In this document: positions 12,291-25,277 of the stretch, one piece after another
How positions within the stretch are numbered: the first letter of the stretch is position 1
Layout: each line of letters begins with the position of its first letter
Assembly (NCBI GenBank): GCA_026724425.1
Contig: JAIUCV010000398.1
Span: 558,001-622,000 of the forward strand
Origin: Erythrophleum ivorense
Lineage: Eukaryota; Streptophyta; Magnoliopsida; Fabales; Fabaceae
DNA: 64,000 bases
Direction: 5' to 3'
The notes under the pieces: model-generated
Seen by the model: only the letters and a program-made list of their open reading frames with translations
Databases searched by the model: none
What the model was told of the DNA's origin: nothing
Program-made: the position numbers and the translations under genes

Positions 12291-13909
12291 TTCCAAATTT
12301 CAAATGCATTCAATGTCACATAATTATATAAAATCAACAAGCATAGTTCATAATCTATACACACATAAAAGCAATCAATGACACTCAAACAACCAATATA
12401 AGCATACAAGAATAGATGAAGAGCTACCTTCACTCAAGGAAGCATAATAATTCTCCTTGGCCTCTTGATTGTTCTTCGTAGCCTCACATAAGCTCTTGAG
12501 GAAAGTCTTACTTATTTATCCTAGACGCATAAAAAAAGGTACAAATATATCAATGGAACCATATTTGGACTAAAGTAAGCCTTGATAAGCTAACTTTAGC
12601 TTTAAGTTTCCATATAGCTCCATTTAGTGGCATAATAAAACAACTCTTACAACTCAATGCCTTGGCTCTAAAATCTCACCCAATACAAGTCATATGTGTA
12701 ACACCATATTTATGAAGCTCATCTCACATCATTACTAGACTCATTCCTTTGGATTACACAAAATTTCCAAAGAAAAGCCATTAAAATATTCAATTAAATT
12801 GTGTTACGTCGTGGATAAAATTTTCATTTCATGTTCCATGGACTATATGAAGCCATCCATCTCATTCTTATATTTAATTACAAAATGCAACTCAAAACCA
12901 TCTCAAGAAGTGGCCAAGAACTTGAGCTAATGGACCATATACATAAAATTTTCATGTGCAGCCTCGAGTTCATAGTCCAACTTTCTGTCATAAATTTTAA
13001 AAAATCATAACTAATTCTAAAAAAAATTGAAATCAAGCACACTATACCATTCTAGAAGGCTACAGATGTCTATTTTATGTTAAAAATAAATCCAAACCAA
13101 ATAGAGACATCTAGCCATTGAAAATAGATGAAACAATAACCAAGGTCACCTGTTACTACTAGTACTTTCATAGAAATTTAAAAATTCATATCTCCCCGCT
13201 CAAATAACCAATTGGGGTAATCTTAGTGGCCATAGAAAGCTTATCATGTCTCATTTATAGTTGTAAAATTTTATGAGCATTGGACATCATTTGGCTCTCG
13301 AATGGCACAGTTCAAGAAACTGACCATATGAATAGTGCTTATGCTAGAACAATAGAAAAATGGCAAATTTGAAAAATCATAATTAATTCCACAGAGTTCC
13401 AAATAATCTGGTCTTTAGTTTTTCAAAAATCTTTGAATGAGATTTATATGCATGCTAAATTTCATAGGCAAATTTATTCATTTGGTTAAATCTTGACATT
13501 GGATTGTAAAATGGCTAATTTGATGCCTTATAAGGGTCTCAAATGGTTCACATTGGCTTCTAAGACATTCATGAGGTGCACAAACCCAGATTTCACAAAC
13601 TCACTCTCTCACCCCAAGGTGTACACAAGAATACATGAGCTAGATCTTGCCATTCAATGTCAAAAACTTGCTACAACATTCATATGATATCAAATCTCAT
13701 ACATATACAATATATTCATATATTTACAAGTGTTCATGGGTTTATACATCATATACAACATTGGATTACATCATATGCCATTCATATGGCTATAAAATGG
13801 GCAATTTCACACACTTGGTCATCAATCTCCTTCCTTTATACTTAGTGACTTTCATTCCTTGGCTCACTTGGTCCACCTAAACATATTAGACAGATGAGGA
13901 GGAAGGGAT

Positions 13910-13926
13910 GAGATTCTAAGAATCCC
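13910..13926 (-). other. Conserved hairpin, B2 copy
   Basis: GAGATTCTAAGAATCCC. In sense RNA (GGGATTC ... GAATCTC) the second pair is G.U and the other six are Watson-Crick. This is an intermediate between the A-U and G-C versions of that pair. Confidence 0.7.
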
Positions 13927-14074
13927 AATAGCTCTTCTCCCTTTCAACCATGCATAAAGAATACACATCCATGTCTAAAAATACATGCATGAACATCATG
14001 GAATATGTAGTCATTCATGGAACATTTCTAGCATTCAAAGAATCATACAAAACATACATAGGCTTGCCAAATAA

Positions 14075-14285
14075 CTGGTTTAACCTCACCCATTCTCTTT
14101 AGGGATTTTGGACTTGTCTTACCCATTCTCTTTAGGGATTTTAGACTTGCCTTACCTATTCTCTTAAAGGGTTCTTGACTAAACCTTATTCTTTGGGAAC
14201 TCTTGGCTTTGTCTCACCCATTCTTGAGGATTCTTGACTCATCCTCACCATTGCTAGAAGGTTCTTGGCTTCACTACACTTAAGC
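14075..14285 (-). repeat. Short tandem array in B2 LTR
   Basis: Here two adjacent units are almost identical over about 40 bp: CTCTTTAGGGATTTTGGACT and CTCTTTAGGGATTTTAGACT, each followed by a TTGnCTTACC stretch. This suggests recent slippage or unequal exchange inside the array. The remaining units are degenerate. Confidence 0.65.
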
Positions 14286-15556
14286 AAACCAAAGCAAATT
14301 CACAAAGCATCATTTGAATGCATAACATAACATTATGGTACCATGGCCTTTAGATACCTGCTAAAACAATTTTCATGGCTTAAAACATACATACACACAT
14401 TCAAAGATATGATAAACATTCACTCATGCATGAGAGAAAGAAGATAAAGCTACCTTTGTTACAACCACACACTTTCTTCCTCAAATTTGATTCCTCTTCC
14501 TCAGCTACACACCCACAAGAAGGTAGAACTTGATTCCTTTGGCCTAGACACATAATATGAAAGCCAATTACACTCTTAGAACAAATTCTAAAGCTACATA
14601 TTCATTTCAAAAGCTAGGTGGTTCATATAGCTCTTTTATGGTTCCATAATGCACCTAATGAAGAAACCTTAGGAAAACATGATCTTGGCTCCATTTTTTC
14701 TATCCATCTATGATTCTTGACTCCTTTTAAGCCTCTTGGAATCATTACACAATTAAATTAAAGAGCCTAGTTAGATGTTAGTTCTTTAAGCCATAATATG
14801 GAACCTAAAGCTACATCTCACTATCCATAGCTTCTAAAATTTTTTCAAGGCTTCCTCTCATCCTCTCCCATCATATATGACTCAAAATCAAGATTGGAAT
14901 ATAGTAAAACTACCCCTTGGTGATCTTTCCTCTCTAGGTTGTGGCTATGGACCATAAGAACACCAAGTGAGTTTGTTTTGTTTTCTTGGTGGGAGATGCA
15001 TGTGAGAAGCCTTCTAGGGATCTTTGAAGCTCATCCAAACACTCATTTTAGTTTAGGAACTCTTGTATCAAAATAGAATTTTAAGGAAACACTTGAAATC
15101 CTAACTTTGCTATCTTGAAATCTAATGGTTATTTGATTGTTTCCTTGGCATATTCTTCTTCTCCTCCCTCATTTTCCTTAGATTTACTCTTGGTTTGGCT
15201 AGAAATTTAACTCCTTAGGGCTGGTCTTACATGGATCGACAATCATACCTTGGTTTCTTGGCTTTCTTTTGCTTGTTCTTCTCTTTGGTTGGCTTCTCCT
15301 CTCCAAACGCAAAAATTCCTCCTTGGTCTGACCTCAAAACAGACCCAAAAGCTTCAATAAAACTATAGGAAAGAAGGGAAGATAGAGGATAAGGAATTTG
15401 CTAAAGAGAAACCAAGAAAATTCATGAAAAATTATACATTTTCTTTGCTTTTTTCTTATTCCTTTCTCTCCCTTGTGCACCTCACTCCCTTGCTTCTTTC
15501 TTTAGTTAAAGGAAGAAGTAAAATGAGCTAAATGAGGGGAAGAGTGGGGCGTGGGG

Positions 15557-15567
15557 TTATATATAGC
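15557..15567 (-). promoter_or_regulatory. TATA-like box in B2 LTR
   Basis: In sense: GCTATATATAA, about 550 bp from the LTR 5' end, the same offset as the boxes in the complete element and in the 56886 copy. Candidate promoter by position and sequence only. Confidence 0.45.
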
Positions 15568-16170
15568 TAGGGTTCAAGACTTGCTTCCAAAAATTTCAAT
15601 TTTGTTCCTTAATCTTGGCATTTTCGTTTCTGGTTCATTTTAGTTCCTTTTTGAGAATTGTCTTTTTCATCATAAATTTAGCTCCTCAATCTTATAAAAT
15701 ACCTTTAGAATCACTCAAATTAGAGCTAAAACCTTTCCGAATGAAATGGTTAAAGTTCGGGTCAACTGACATTAGAAAATGTACATCGAAGGGGTTTTAA
15801 CTATCCCAAAGCTTCCCATGGTTTCAAGACCTCTGAGAGCCCCAATGAACTCAATTTTGCCATTTAAAAAGCCCTCCTATGAGAATTTTAAAATTTGCCA
15901 AAATTACAAAAATGCCATTTCGTTACGTAGCTATTTTGTTAAATTCCGTCTGGCCATTTTGGCCTCTGTTTCAGGGTACCTTTGACTTCCTAAATTCATT
16001 AGTTAATGTTTAAATCATTATTCTAAATTTTTTGAACCTTAACCAATTCATTTTGGAGGACCTATTTTGAAAAAGTATCTATTTTCATCGTTTTTGCAAA
16101 AATCAGACATTATAATATAACTCTATTTAAACTCATTAAAGTTATTACAAACTCAATTCAAGAAACCTAA

Positions 16171-17733
16171 TGTTAAGATTCTTGGGACATGTACAGCAAA
16201 AATTTTTTTTAAAAAAAGAACTCGAATCCCTCCCATGGATTCGTTAATGTCGTTTAAATGGAGTAAAGCTAGAGACTTTTACCTTTGTCACATGATTCTT
16301 CGGGTTCTCTTTCTACTGTTGGATCTCAAGAATTGACGTTTCAAACCAATTCCTTCTACCAATATTCATATGAACGATCACTACAACTTGAACAACGTGC
16401 TAGCGCCACTGAACATGAACAGCCATACATTCAAGGAGAGAAGACGTTCTTCTTTTTCTCTCTCTAAGCATCCTTACGCTTTCTCTCTCTAAGGTGGGAA
16501 TACAGATATCTCAAAAATTCATCATCTTATAAAACCCTAGCCTCTCAATTCATAGAAGTGTTATATTAGGGTTTTATGATAGATTTGATTAATTTATATA
16601 TATTATTTAAATTAATTCAAATCATAATTAAATAAGTTAGTTTAAATTTAAATCTATCATATAGTATCAAATTTAAAACTAATTAATTTAAATTAATTAA
16701 ATGATATATATATTTCAAAATTAATATATCAAACATATATTTCAAATTTTATAAAAAATATATATCAAGTATATTTATAAAATTCCTCCACCCTAAATTG
16801 AATGTTATATTCATTGAATTTAGATGCATTTTTAGGTTCAATGAATCTATATATTTTAGTTTAAGTTGATCCATTCTTGTGTGCTACCCTGTAGGCCCAT
16901 ATGACATTGGCAGTAGACTAATTATGCTATTATACTCATAAGTCATAAGTGGCCTCTAGTAAGACATTGTGACTACCCAAATCATATAAGAATCGGTGAT
17001 CTGATGCAACCTATCAAACAACCTTGTTACATCCCTTTTGTCACACAATATGTAGGTCAAGTATGAGGCATGGAAATCTCATCCTCATTTTACTCGACCG
17101 TCATTTTCTCGATCTTCAAGCAGACTGAAAGAACAAATAGAAAACTTTTTCATCTAAGCATGTCCATGCATTTTTCAATCTTATTAATTGAGTGGCCCAG
17201 AGATATCTCTCAACTAATGAGAGGGACAAATTTCATCTTGACCACTCATCTTCCTTTACATGGATTCCACTATACCCAATTACAGCCTTTATGATCACCC
17301 AATTAAAGGTGACTTTTGACTATGCCAAAACATAATGTTCCTCATGTAGGAATTTATGGTGATCTCAGGTCTAAGGGTTCAGTGACACGGCTATATATGA
17401 GATATGCTTATGACTTGATCCATGTAATTATTTCATGATGGGTTGATCCAGCACCATATTTCCTAATAAGTGCCTATGATTTTGATTTGTATCTTCATAC
17501 ATGATTAACACATAATCATTAATCAAAATCATACTAGCCTTAGTTCATCACCCTTTCCACAAAGATGATTGACTAGAGATATTTAGGATAATCAATATGA
17601 TTTATCTAAGGATATTATTATTATTAAAAAATATGCAAACAATATAATAAATGTAATAAAAGAGAAACTCATTTTTCTTAATGAAGTACAATATTCACAA
17701 TATAATAATTGGCCTAGGACACAATCTCCAACG
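16171..17733 (-). mobile_element. Solo LTR, Ty1/copia type
   Basis: Left end TGTTAAGATTCTTGGGAC at 16171; right end ACAATCTCCAACG at 17733. In sense it starts CGTTGGAGATTGTGTCC; the expected initial TG has become CG. CCTAA flanks it on both sides (16166-16170, 17734-17738), a perfect 5-bp target-site duplication. Length 1563 bp with a long AT-rich middle. The TGTTGG-type start is common for copia LTRs, and the sequence shares nothing with the A-F families. It sits in the D LTR only 57 bp from the B2 insertion, with the D sequence resuming on both sides. No coding sequence. Confidence 0.82.
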
Positions 17734-19475
17734 CCTAACACCTAGTTGCTTCTTTATATATAATGGAATACTAAATTTTTACCTTTCAAAATAAGATTTC
17801 TAAATTTAAACTAATAATTTCTTTGGCATTTGTAATTCATATCTAGACTATTTTTAATCTTAGAATCAAAGAAAACTCTCTCTAAGTGCTATTCGCTAAT
17901 CTAGGCTGAGATAATCACTCCAAATGGTTTTCATGGAGTTTTTGTTTTATCCCTTTGGAACTTGGCATCTAGGTGAAGTCTTTAGCCTCTTCTTAATGAT
18001 TGAAATATCAATTTAAGGCCTCATACTCCCTTAGATGCAACAAAAACCCTAGGTATGGAATCTTGCAACCTATAGTGTAATACTGTAACTTTCTAGCCTT
18101 TCTTATACAATTTCTATACCTCATGCCATGCACTTCTCAAGAATTACAAGAAAATGGCATATAAATAATGAATTTCTTTGCGTTGCGCTATGCACAAATT
18201 TTTCTTTTGGAGTCCCATGAGCCATATGACTCATGTATCACATTATTATATTTAATTACATAGATACAACTCAAATCCATCACCAAAAGTGGCCTACAAC
18301 TCATGCAAGGCAAGGGAATACATACCATTTATACAAATAGCCTCGGCCAGAATTTCCTCTTTTTTATCACAAACTTTGGAAAATCATAACTAATTAAAAA
18401 AAATCAAAATCATGCATTCTTTGCTATTATAGAAAGCTACACATGTTTAATATATAATAAAAATATGTCCAGGCCATGAAACACCACACAGAAGACGTTT
18501 GACATTCGAAAAGCAACCAAGGTCAAAGTTACCTGGGCTACTATCATAGCTTACTGTCATAAATTTTAGAAATTCATAACTAATTATACAAAACTCCAAA
18601 TCATTCAAACTTGGTCAATATGAGAAGCTACAGATGTTAAATTTAAGAAAAAATTATATCCAGATCACGCTAGGACCATTAAGGAATTGAACTATGACAG
18701 AACAATATTGGAGGTCCAGTGGCGTTGCTGGTACTGATATGTAACTTTAAAAATTCATAACTCTCTGCTTAGACATTCACATGAGATGATCTTAGTGGCC
18801 ACATAAAGCTTATAATATCTAGTTTATACTTGTAAAATTTCACAGGCATTGAACACCATTTGTCTATCGGATGACACAAAATACAAAACTGACCATATGA
18901 ACAGTACATGCCTCATGACAGCAAAAAAATATGAACTTTGAAAATTCATAATTAATTTTGTAGAGCTCTAATTTTTTTGCACTTTAGCTTTCCAAAAAAA
19001 TCTTAATGAGCTCTACGTGTCTACAAAATGTCATGGGCAATTTCATCCATTTGGTCAGTTTGTGCCATGGGGTTCCATTTTAGTCATTTTTGTCCCCTAT
19101 AATGGTATCAAAGGGTCCAAATTTGCTTCCCAAGCTTGTGTGGCCATTTGAGCATGTGAGATTGCACCAAAATGACATTTTAAACTTGTCTCAAAGGTTC
19201 ATAAACCCAGAATTCAGAAATGCACACTCTCACCCCATACCATACACACATTTCCATAAGGCTAGTCTTGGCATTACATACCCAAATTTCATTACAACAT
19301 TCACATAATATAATTTCTCATTTGTACATGATACACTAGCATAATTACACATACGTATGAGGTCATAAGTCATATACAAATTAGATTATAACATTTGCCA
19401 CTTGTATAGCCTTAAAGAAGCAAAAACCATGCACTTGGTCCACCTAGCATGTTAAATCATTGGAGAGAAGGGAAT

Positions 19476-19492
19476 GAGATTCAAAAAATTCC
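19476..19492 (-). other. Conserved hairpin, 3' LTR of complete element
   Basis: GAGATTCAAAAAATTCC: the arms are weakened by two changes relative to the matching 5' LTR hairpin at 42631-42647, which is perfect. This is the worst-preserved B-family copy. Confidence 0.5.
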
Positions 19493-19634
19493 AATAGCTC
19501 AACTCCCTTTCAATCACACATAATATATGCAAAACAAGTCTTACAAATGTATGCATGGGCATATTGACATGTGCAATCATTCAAGAGACATTTTCAACAT
19601 TTGAGTAAGTCATACATAGTATACAAAGGCTTGC

Positions 19635-19840
19635 CAAGTAAGTGGATTAGCCTCACCCATTCACTTGTAGATTTTGGACTTGCCTCACCCATTCTTTAAG
19701 AGGTTCTTGGACTCAACCTTACTCTTAGGAGTCAACCTCACTTTTGGGAGACTCTTTACTTTGTCTCAACTAATTCAAAGGGTTCTTGGCTCATTCTCAC
19801 CATGGCTAAAGGGCTCGTGGCTTCTCTACACTCAACCAAA
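19635..19840 (-). repeat. Short tandem array in 3' LTR
   Basis: Units such as GGACTTGCCTCACCCATTC, GGACTCAACCTTACTCTT, GGAGTCAACCTCACTTTT and GGCTCATTCTCACCATGG at about 30-40-bp spacing. The 5' LTR carries the same array, unit for unit, at 42785-42985. Confidence 0.6.
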
Positions 19841-21994
19841 CACAAGCAAGCATAACAAACATCATTTGAAACATAATATATCATCATGGTATCATGGCAT
19901 ATGAAATCATGTTAGAATACTTTTCATGGCTTAAAACACACATACACACATCTAAAGACAAGCCAAGCATACATCCATGTATGAGAGAAGGAGGAGTAAG
20001 CTACCTTGGAAGCAACTACATATTTTTTCTCTTGAATCAATGCTCCTTTCCTCAGCTTCATGCACACAAAGGTGTAGTAATGATTCCTCTTGGCGTAAAC
20101 ACAATTTATGGAAGCCAATTAGGTTCATGGAATTAATTCAAAGGCCACACAACTTCCTTAAACACTAACTTGACCTATAAACCCCTTTATGGTTCCAAGA
20201 ATGCACCTAGTGAAGTAACACCCATCAAATAAATTGTACGCTCCATTCTTTTCTTTCATATATGATTCTTGACTCCTTTTAAGCCTCTTGGAGTCATCAC
20301 ACAATTAAAATAAAGGGTCTAACTACATGTTGCTTCTCTAAGTCATCTTATTGTACCTAAGACACCAATTCATTCTCTAGGCCTCTTAAATTTTTTTTAA
20401 GATTTTTTCTCATTTTCATTCATCATATATGACTCAAAAATAAGCTTGAAAGAATTTAAAACTCTCCCTAGGTGTCTTATCCCCTTTAGGCTAAGCCTAT
20501 GTCTCTTTTTGGCCTTCATAAATTTTGCTTTGTTTTCTACATGGAAGATGCATATGGGGAGTGTAACACCATAATGACTTAACTCCAACTAATCTCCCTT
20601 TAGGCTTAATTCCATATGATTTTCAAAGAACAAGTATAAACCGTGACATTTTCAAGCTATAAAACAGGATTCAAACACTCATAATTTACCTCGTGGGTCC
20701 CGTGAACCCATCATTCACATTCTCTACTCAAATACCATTTATACAACTTGAACATAGCCTCAAAAAACCCATAAACCACGGATATGAAGCCAAAAACCAA
20801 GAAAATGCAATTTCTCAAATGGGTCCAAAAGTCATATTTTTGGCTCTAACTTTGAAAAATCATAACTAATTATAGAAAAATAGGAATCAAGCAAACCATA
20901 GCTCTCTAAAAGCTCTAAGTGTTAACATTACAGTTAAAAAAATTCTCAACCATAATCTCAGCGTCTGGACCATGTTTGATATCAAAAAAGAGACAGAGGC
21001 CCGGTTGTCCCTGGTACTGGTGCAGCTTGCTGTCATGAAATTCAAAAATTTATAACTGATTCCACAAAAATTCAATTTTGGCAAACTATACCAATTTGAA
21101 AAGATATAGATGTTAAATAGAAGGGAAAAATAAGTCTAGATCTGTTCAGTAGCCCTTGGACCTTAAAAACTGATGGAACAATAACAAAGGTCGGATGTCT
21201 TCTCTGATGCTGACACAGAACTTTAGAAAGTCATTTCTCCCTCTACAGACCTCCAATTGAGGTGCTTCTAGTTGGTATAGGTCACTATGGATATCTAGTT
21301 TATGTTCATAAAATTTCATGACAAGTGAACATCATTTGGTCCATGAATGACATAGATTTAATTTCGGACCTAGTTGCACAGTACAATAACCAAACCATCA
21401 AAATCTCCCAACTTTAACAATTTGCCAAATATTTCCTAGACCTCCAAATATTACCCGCTTTAGCTTCTCGAAAAGCTCTCAGTAGACTCTAAAGGCATGC
21501 CAAATTTCATATTAAGAAGAGTTCATTTGGTCATACTTTGACGTAGCTCACAAATATGGCAGTTTTGGCACCCAAAAAGGTTCAAAGTGAGTCCAAATAG
21601 CCTCCCACATGTTCTAGCACCTCTTGGGCAAGTTTGAAAGTATAAACATAGTATATATGAAATACTCAAGTGGTCCAAATCAATACACATCTCAAATTCG
21701 CTATGCTACGGTACAAAATGCACTATTACATATAAGCCACAAAAGGGCTAAATCCCATATTTTTATTGCTTTGACTCTCTATATAGTTCATACACCATTC
21801 ATACATACTTTTACACTTGCTCAAATATTTACATCTCAAAAATAATATATATACATAAGCACTCGGTCTTCCTATACATCAAGCTAGGTGTGAGTGTGTA
21901 AAAGTGGCAAAACAAGGCCTTCTATGCCTCATGGCCTCCACTCTTAGCCTCTTGAGCTCCACCTGGACCATATGAGATGGGAGAGGGAAGAGGT

Positions 21995-22011
21995 GAGATT
22001 CAGGGAATCTC
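21995..22011 (-). other. Conserved hairpin, C minus copy
   Basis: GAGATTC-AGG-GAATCTC: seven perfect pairs with a loop unlike the usual AAA. The loop varies while the stem does not. Confidence 0.75.
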
Positions 22012-22134
22012 AATAGCTCATACACTCATTCAAGAAAGCAATCAAGATATATAAGCAAGTCAAAGCATGCAAACAAGTTACAATAACATAACATATGATT
22101 TTCTTGCCATGATATCATATAAGTGCCAAGGATA

Positions 22135-22265
22135 AGCTCTAGGGACTTTTGATCTAGCCTCACCTGAGCTTTGGGACTTTTGGATTGGCCTCACCCTTGG
22201 TTTAGGGACTTTTGGTTCCACCTCACTTATCTCAAGGGACTTTCGACACCACCTCACCCGAGCAA
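22135..22265 (-). repeat. Short tandem array in C LTR
   Basis: Four clear units: GGGACTTTTGATCTAGCCTC, GGGACTTTTGGATTGGCCTC, GGGACTTTTGGTTCCACCTC and GGGACTTTCGACACCACCTC, each followed by ACC and 7-12 variable bases. This is the cleanest array in the window after the one at 55035-55235 and shows the unit consensus well. Confidence 0.75.
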
Positions 22266-22602
22266 TTTTCACAATCCATATCATAAGCATATTGGTACCA
22301 ATGCATCAACGCAACATCAAATGGCATGGCTCACAATACAAGTATATACACAAGCATACAATGACTATATACATCCAAGAATGCAATAAGAAAGAGTGGA
22401 GAGCTACCTTATAAGCCAACACAAGCCTTCCCTTTCAAGTTCTCTTCTCTCTTCTTGATTTCACACTCATAACTAGATGGAGTTGCTTCTTTTAAGCCTA
22501 GGCACAACAAAGAGTATGAAATTACTCTCTCATAACTCAATAATTATTCATAAAGTTAGGGTTTCTTCAGAGCAAACCCTAACAAGTATAAGCAACTAGG
22601 GG

Positions 22603-22620
22603 TCTCTCTCTCTCTCTCTC
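22603..22620. repeat. CT microsatellite
   Basis: About nine TC/CT dinucleotides inside the C(-) LTR, next to a pyrimidine-rich stretch. Confidence 0.9.
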
Positions 22621-22974
22621 TAGAGTTTCACTAATTTTTCTTCTCTTTTCTTTGCATTTCTTAACTTATCACACTCTCTTTTAAGGGTTTCTTGCTCCTT
22701 CTAGGTCAGAACAAAGATTTCTTACTCATCAACCCATAGAAAGGGAGCTTGGAAGGAGCAGAATAAAATCAAGAAGAAGAAGCATGAAGAGCTTTAAAGG
22801 TTCTTACCTTTCTTCCTTAGTTTCCCTTCCTTCTCTCTTAGGTTCTCCTAGTTTCCCTCTCTCTCTCAAGTCTTTTTCTGTGCTTGGATGAAGCTTAGGT
22901 CGGTTAAAAGAGAAAGGATGAGTTTGGATGCTTTAAGAAGTCAAATTCTCTTTTTTCACGTTTTTTCAGACTTA

Positions 22975-23222
22975 CCTTCGCTATAGTGAAGAATAACCCT
23001 CGCTACGGCGAGCACGTATCAGTTCCAGACCCCTATTTTCGCTATGGCACGCTACGGCGAGGAACCCCCTGGTTTTTGTATGAGATGCCCGCACTCGCTA
23101 TAGCTAGAAGCATTCTCGCTATAGCTAAAAGGCACTCTTGCTATAGCTAGACCATTTCTCACTATAGCAAACAGATACATTCGCTATAGCTAGGCCTTTT
23201 CTCGCTATAGTTAGCAGACTTA
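22975..23222. repeat. CGCTATAGCG palindrome array in C(-) LTR
   Basis: Eight to ten copies of CGCTATAG-type motifs (TCGCTATAGTGAAG, CTCGCTACGGCGAG, CTCGCTATAGCTAG) every 20-35 bp. The framework resembles the A-family decamer (C-G-C-Y-R-Y-R-G-C-G), but the centre is mostly TATA rather than CGCG. It lies about 50-300 bp from the sense 5' end of the LTR, whereas the A array lies near the 3' end. Confidence 0.75.
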
Positions 23223-23770
23223 GAAAATTTCAAGATTTCGAAAAATTTTCAGCTTTTTTTTTTCTGTTTGTTATAGAGAGACTCCTCGAGATCTTAGGAA
23301 CTCATTTAAACATTCATTTAGGCCTAGAAATAATTATATCAAATCAAATTTTCAAGGGAACCCATGAAACACTAGGTTTGCTACCTTGAAAATCCATAGC
23401 CTTTTCTTGAATTTCTTTGCATATTCTTACTCTCCTCCCTTAAATTTATGGAGTTCACCCTTGGTTCTTCTCAAAATTCCAGCCCTTTTGTAGCTATATA
23501 TCTGGGACGAAATAGGGAGAAGAAGGGGGAAGGAGTAACTACCATAGGATGAAGATTTTACCTTGTTTCCATGGCTTTTCTTGCGTGTTTCTTACTTTCC
23601 TTGGCTTTCTCTCTTCAAATCCGAATTTTCCCCTCAATTTGTCCTTTAAAACATATTCATATACTTCAATATAATCATAGGAAATAAAGTAGAATGGAGG
23701 AGGAAGGGGTTTGGAAAGGAAAAAGCATTAAAAACTACCAAAAATCCATACCTTCAACTTTGATTTCTCC

Positions 23771-23795
23771 TCCTCTTCCTCTTCCTCTTCCTCTT
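23771..23795. repeat. CTCTTC hexamer microsatellite
   Basis: Four to five CCTCTT/TTCCTC hexamers in the left LTR. The same run is present in the right LTR at 44211-44236, so it was part of the element when it inserted. Confidence 0.85.
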
Positions 23796-23944
23796 GTGCG
23801 CCACTCTCCTAGGGCTTTTTCTCTAGTTTAAGGCAAAAACATATGAAGCTATGTAACAACTAGGAAAAAAAGAGAAGAAAGAAAGAAAGGAGAAAGAAAA
23901 AGAAAAGAAAAGCTGAAAATTTTCGAAGGGCTAAAAATTTTCTT

Positions 23945-24190
23945 AGTCTGCTAGCTATAGCCTAGCTATAGCGAATGTACCTGTTCTCTATAGCGAGAAA
24001 TGGTCTAGTTATAGCGAGAGTGCCTTCTCGCTATAGCGAAAATGCTTCTAACTATAGCGAGTGTGGGCATCCCATACAAAAACCAGGGCGTAGCTCGTTA
24101 TAGCGCACGCCATAACGAAAACAGGGGTCTGAGACTGACACGAGCTCGCCGTAGCGAGGGTTATTTCTCGCTATAGCGAGGGTTAGTCTG
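23945..24190. repeat. CGCTATAGCG palindrome array in C(+) LTR
   Basis: Members include CTCGCTATAGCGAG (a perfect 14-bp palindrome near 24165), TAGCTATAGCGAATG, CTCGCTATAGCGAAA, CTCGCCGTAGCGAGG and CTCGTTATAGCGCA. It mirrors the array at 22975-23222 in reverse order. Confidence 0.8.
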
Positions 24191-24889
24191 GAAAAGCGTA
24201 AAAAAAGAGAATTGGATGTTTTAAAGAGCTCTAACTCATCCTTTCTCTCTAAACCGCCTTAAGCTTCGTCCAAGCATAGAAAAGAAAGCTTGAGAGAGAG
24301 AGAAACAAGGAGGAACCAAGAGAGAAGGAAGGGAAGCTAAGGAAGAAAGGTAAGAACCTTTAAAGCTCTTCATGCTCCTTCTTCTTGATTTATTCCTCTC
24401 CTTCTAAGCTCCCTTTTCATGGGTTGATGAGTGAGAAGGTCTTGGTTCTGACCTAGAGGGAGCAAGAAACCTTTACAAGAGAGTGTGATGAGTTGAGAAA
24501 TGTAAGAAAAGAGAAGAATAATGGGTGAAGTTCTAGTGAGAGAAAGAACCCTTAGCTCTTACATGCTTGGTAGGGTTTATTAGAAGGAATCCCTAGCTTA
24601 TGAATAAAGTGTTAAGAGGGTAATTCTATGTTCTTGTGTGTCTAGGCTTAAGAGAAGCACTCCCATCTAGTGGTTATTGTGAAACCCACAAGGGAGGAGA
24701 CAAATTGAAGGGGAAAGTTGTGAATAGCCAATAAGGTAGCTCTCTCCCCCTTCTCTCATGCATAATTGTGTGCTTATATTATCTTGCTTGTGTGTATGTA
24801 TGTTTTGAACCATGAGAAATATGCTAGCATGATGATACCTTATGAATTTAAATGCTGTTTTATGTGATTGTTTTGGTTTGCTTGAGAAT

Positions 24890-25075
24890 GGAAAAAGTCA
24901 ACAGCCCTCTAGCCATGGTGAGGATGAGCCAAAAACCCCCCAAGTTGGTTGAGACAAAGTAAAGAGTCTCCCAAAAGTGAGGTTGACTCCCAAGAGTAAG
25001 GGTTGAGTCTAAGAACCTCTTAAAGAATGGGTGAGGCAAGTCCAAAATCCACAAGTGAGTGGATAAGGTTAATCC
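24890..25075 (+). repeat. Short tandem array in C(+) LTR
   Basis: Five units headed by GGTGAGG, GGTTGAG or AGGTTGACT and closed by AAAAACCCCC, AAGAGTCTCCCAAAA, AAGAACCTCTTAAAG or CCAAAATCC. Period about 33 bp. Confidence 0.6.
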
Positions 25076-25260
25076 ATTTACTTGGCAAGCTTTTATATGT
25101 TATGTATGGCCTACTCACATGTTGAAAATGATTTTCTTATGTATGGCCTATTCAAATGTTGTAAATGCTTTTCTTATGACTTCATATACTAATATGCCCA
25201 TGCATACATTGTGAGACTTGTTTGCATGCTTGTGTATGATTGAATGAGAGATGAGCTATT

Positions 25261-25277
25261 GAGATTCTTTGAATCTC
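25261..25277 (+). other. Conserved hairpin, C plus copy
   Basis: GAGATTC-TTT-GAATCTC, extendable by one T-A pair to eight, within GAGCTATT...ACTCCCCC. Perfect stem. Confidence 0.75.

Larger units (their letters stand above)
12697..16114 (-). mobile_element. Solo LTR, family B2
   Basis: Begins TGTAACACCATATT at 12697 and ends CAGACATTATA at 16114. Flanks are ATATG (12692-12696) and ATATA (16115-16119), a target-site duplication with one change. Length 3418 bp. Its sense 5' end (TATAATGTCTG, then a CAAAAACG stretch) matches the B2 copy ending at 60776 rather than the B start, so B2 is a sister subfamily. In plus-strand order it has repeated body blocks, the hairpin (13910-13926), the tandem array (14075-14285), an AAGGTAGCTTT site in reverse (about 14448) and a TATA-like box (15557-15567). 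Confidence 0.82.
20562..23275 (-). mobile_element. Solo LTR, family C, minus copy
   Basis: Begins TGTAACACCATAATG at 20562 and ends CTGTTTGTTATA at 23275. Flanks are GGGAG (20557-20561) and GAGAG (23276-23280), one mismatch. Length 2714 bp. In sense it opens with a poly-purine stretch, then an array of CGCTATAGCG-type palindromes (22975-23222), an AAGGTAGCTCTC site (about 22405), a tandem array (22135-22265) and a perfect hairpin (21995-22011). It lies 576 bp from an inverted C copy in the same host LTR. Confidence 0.82.
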
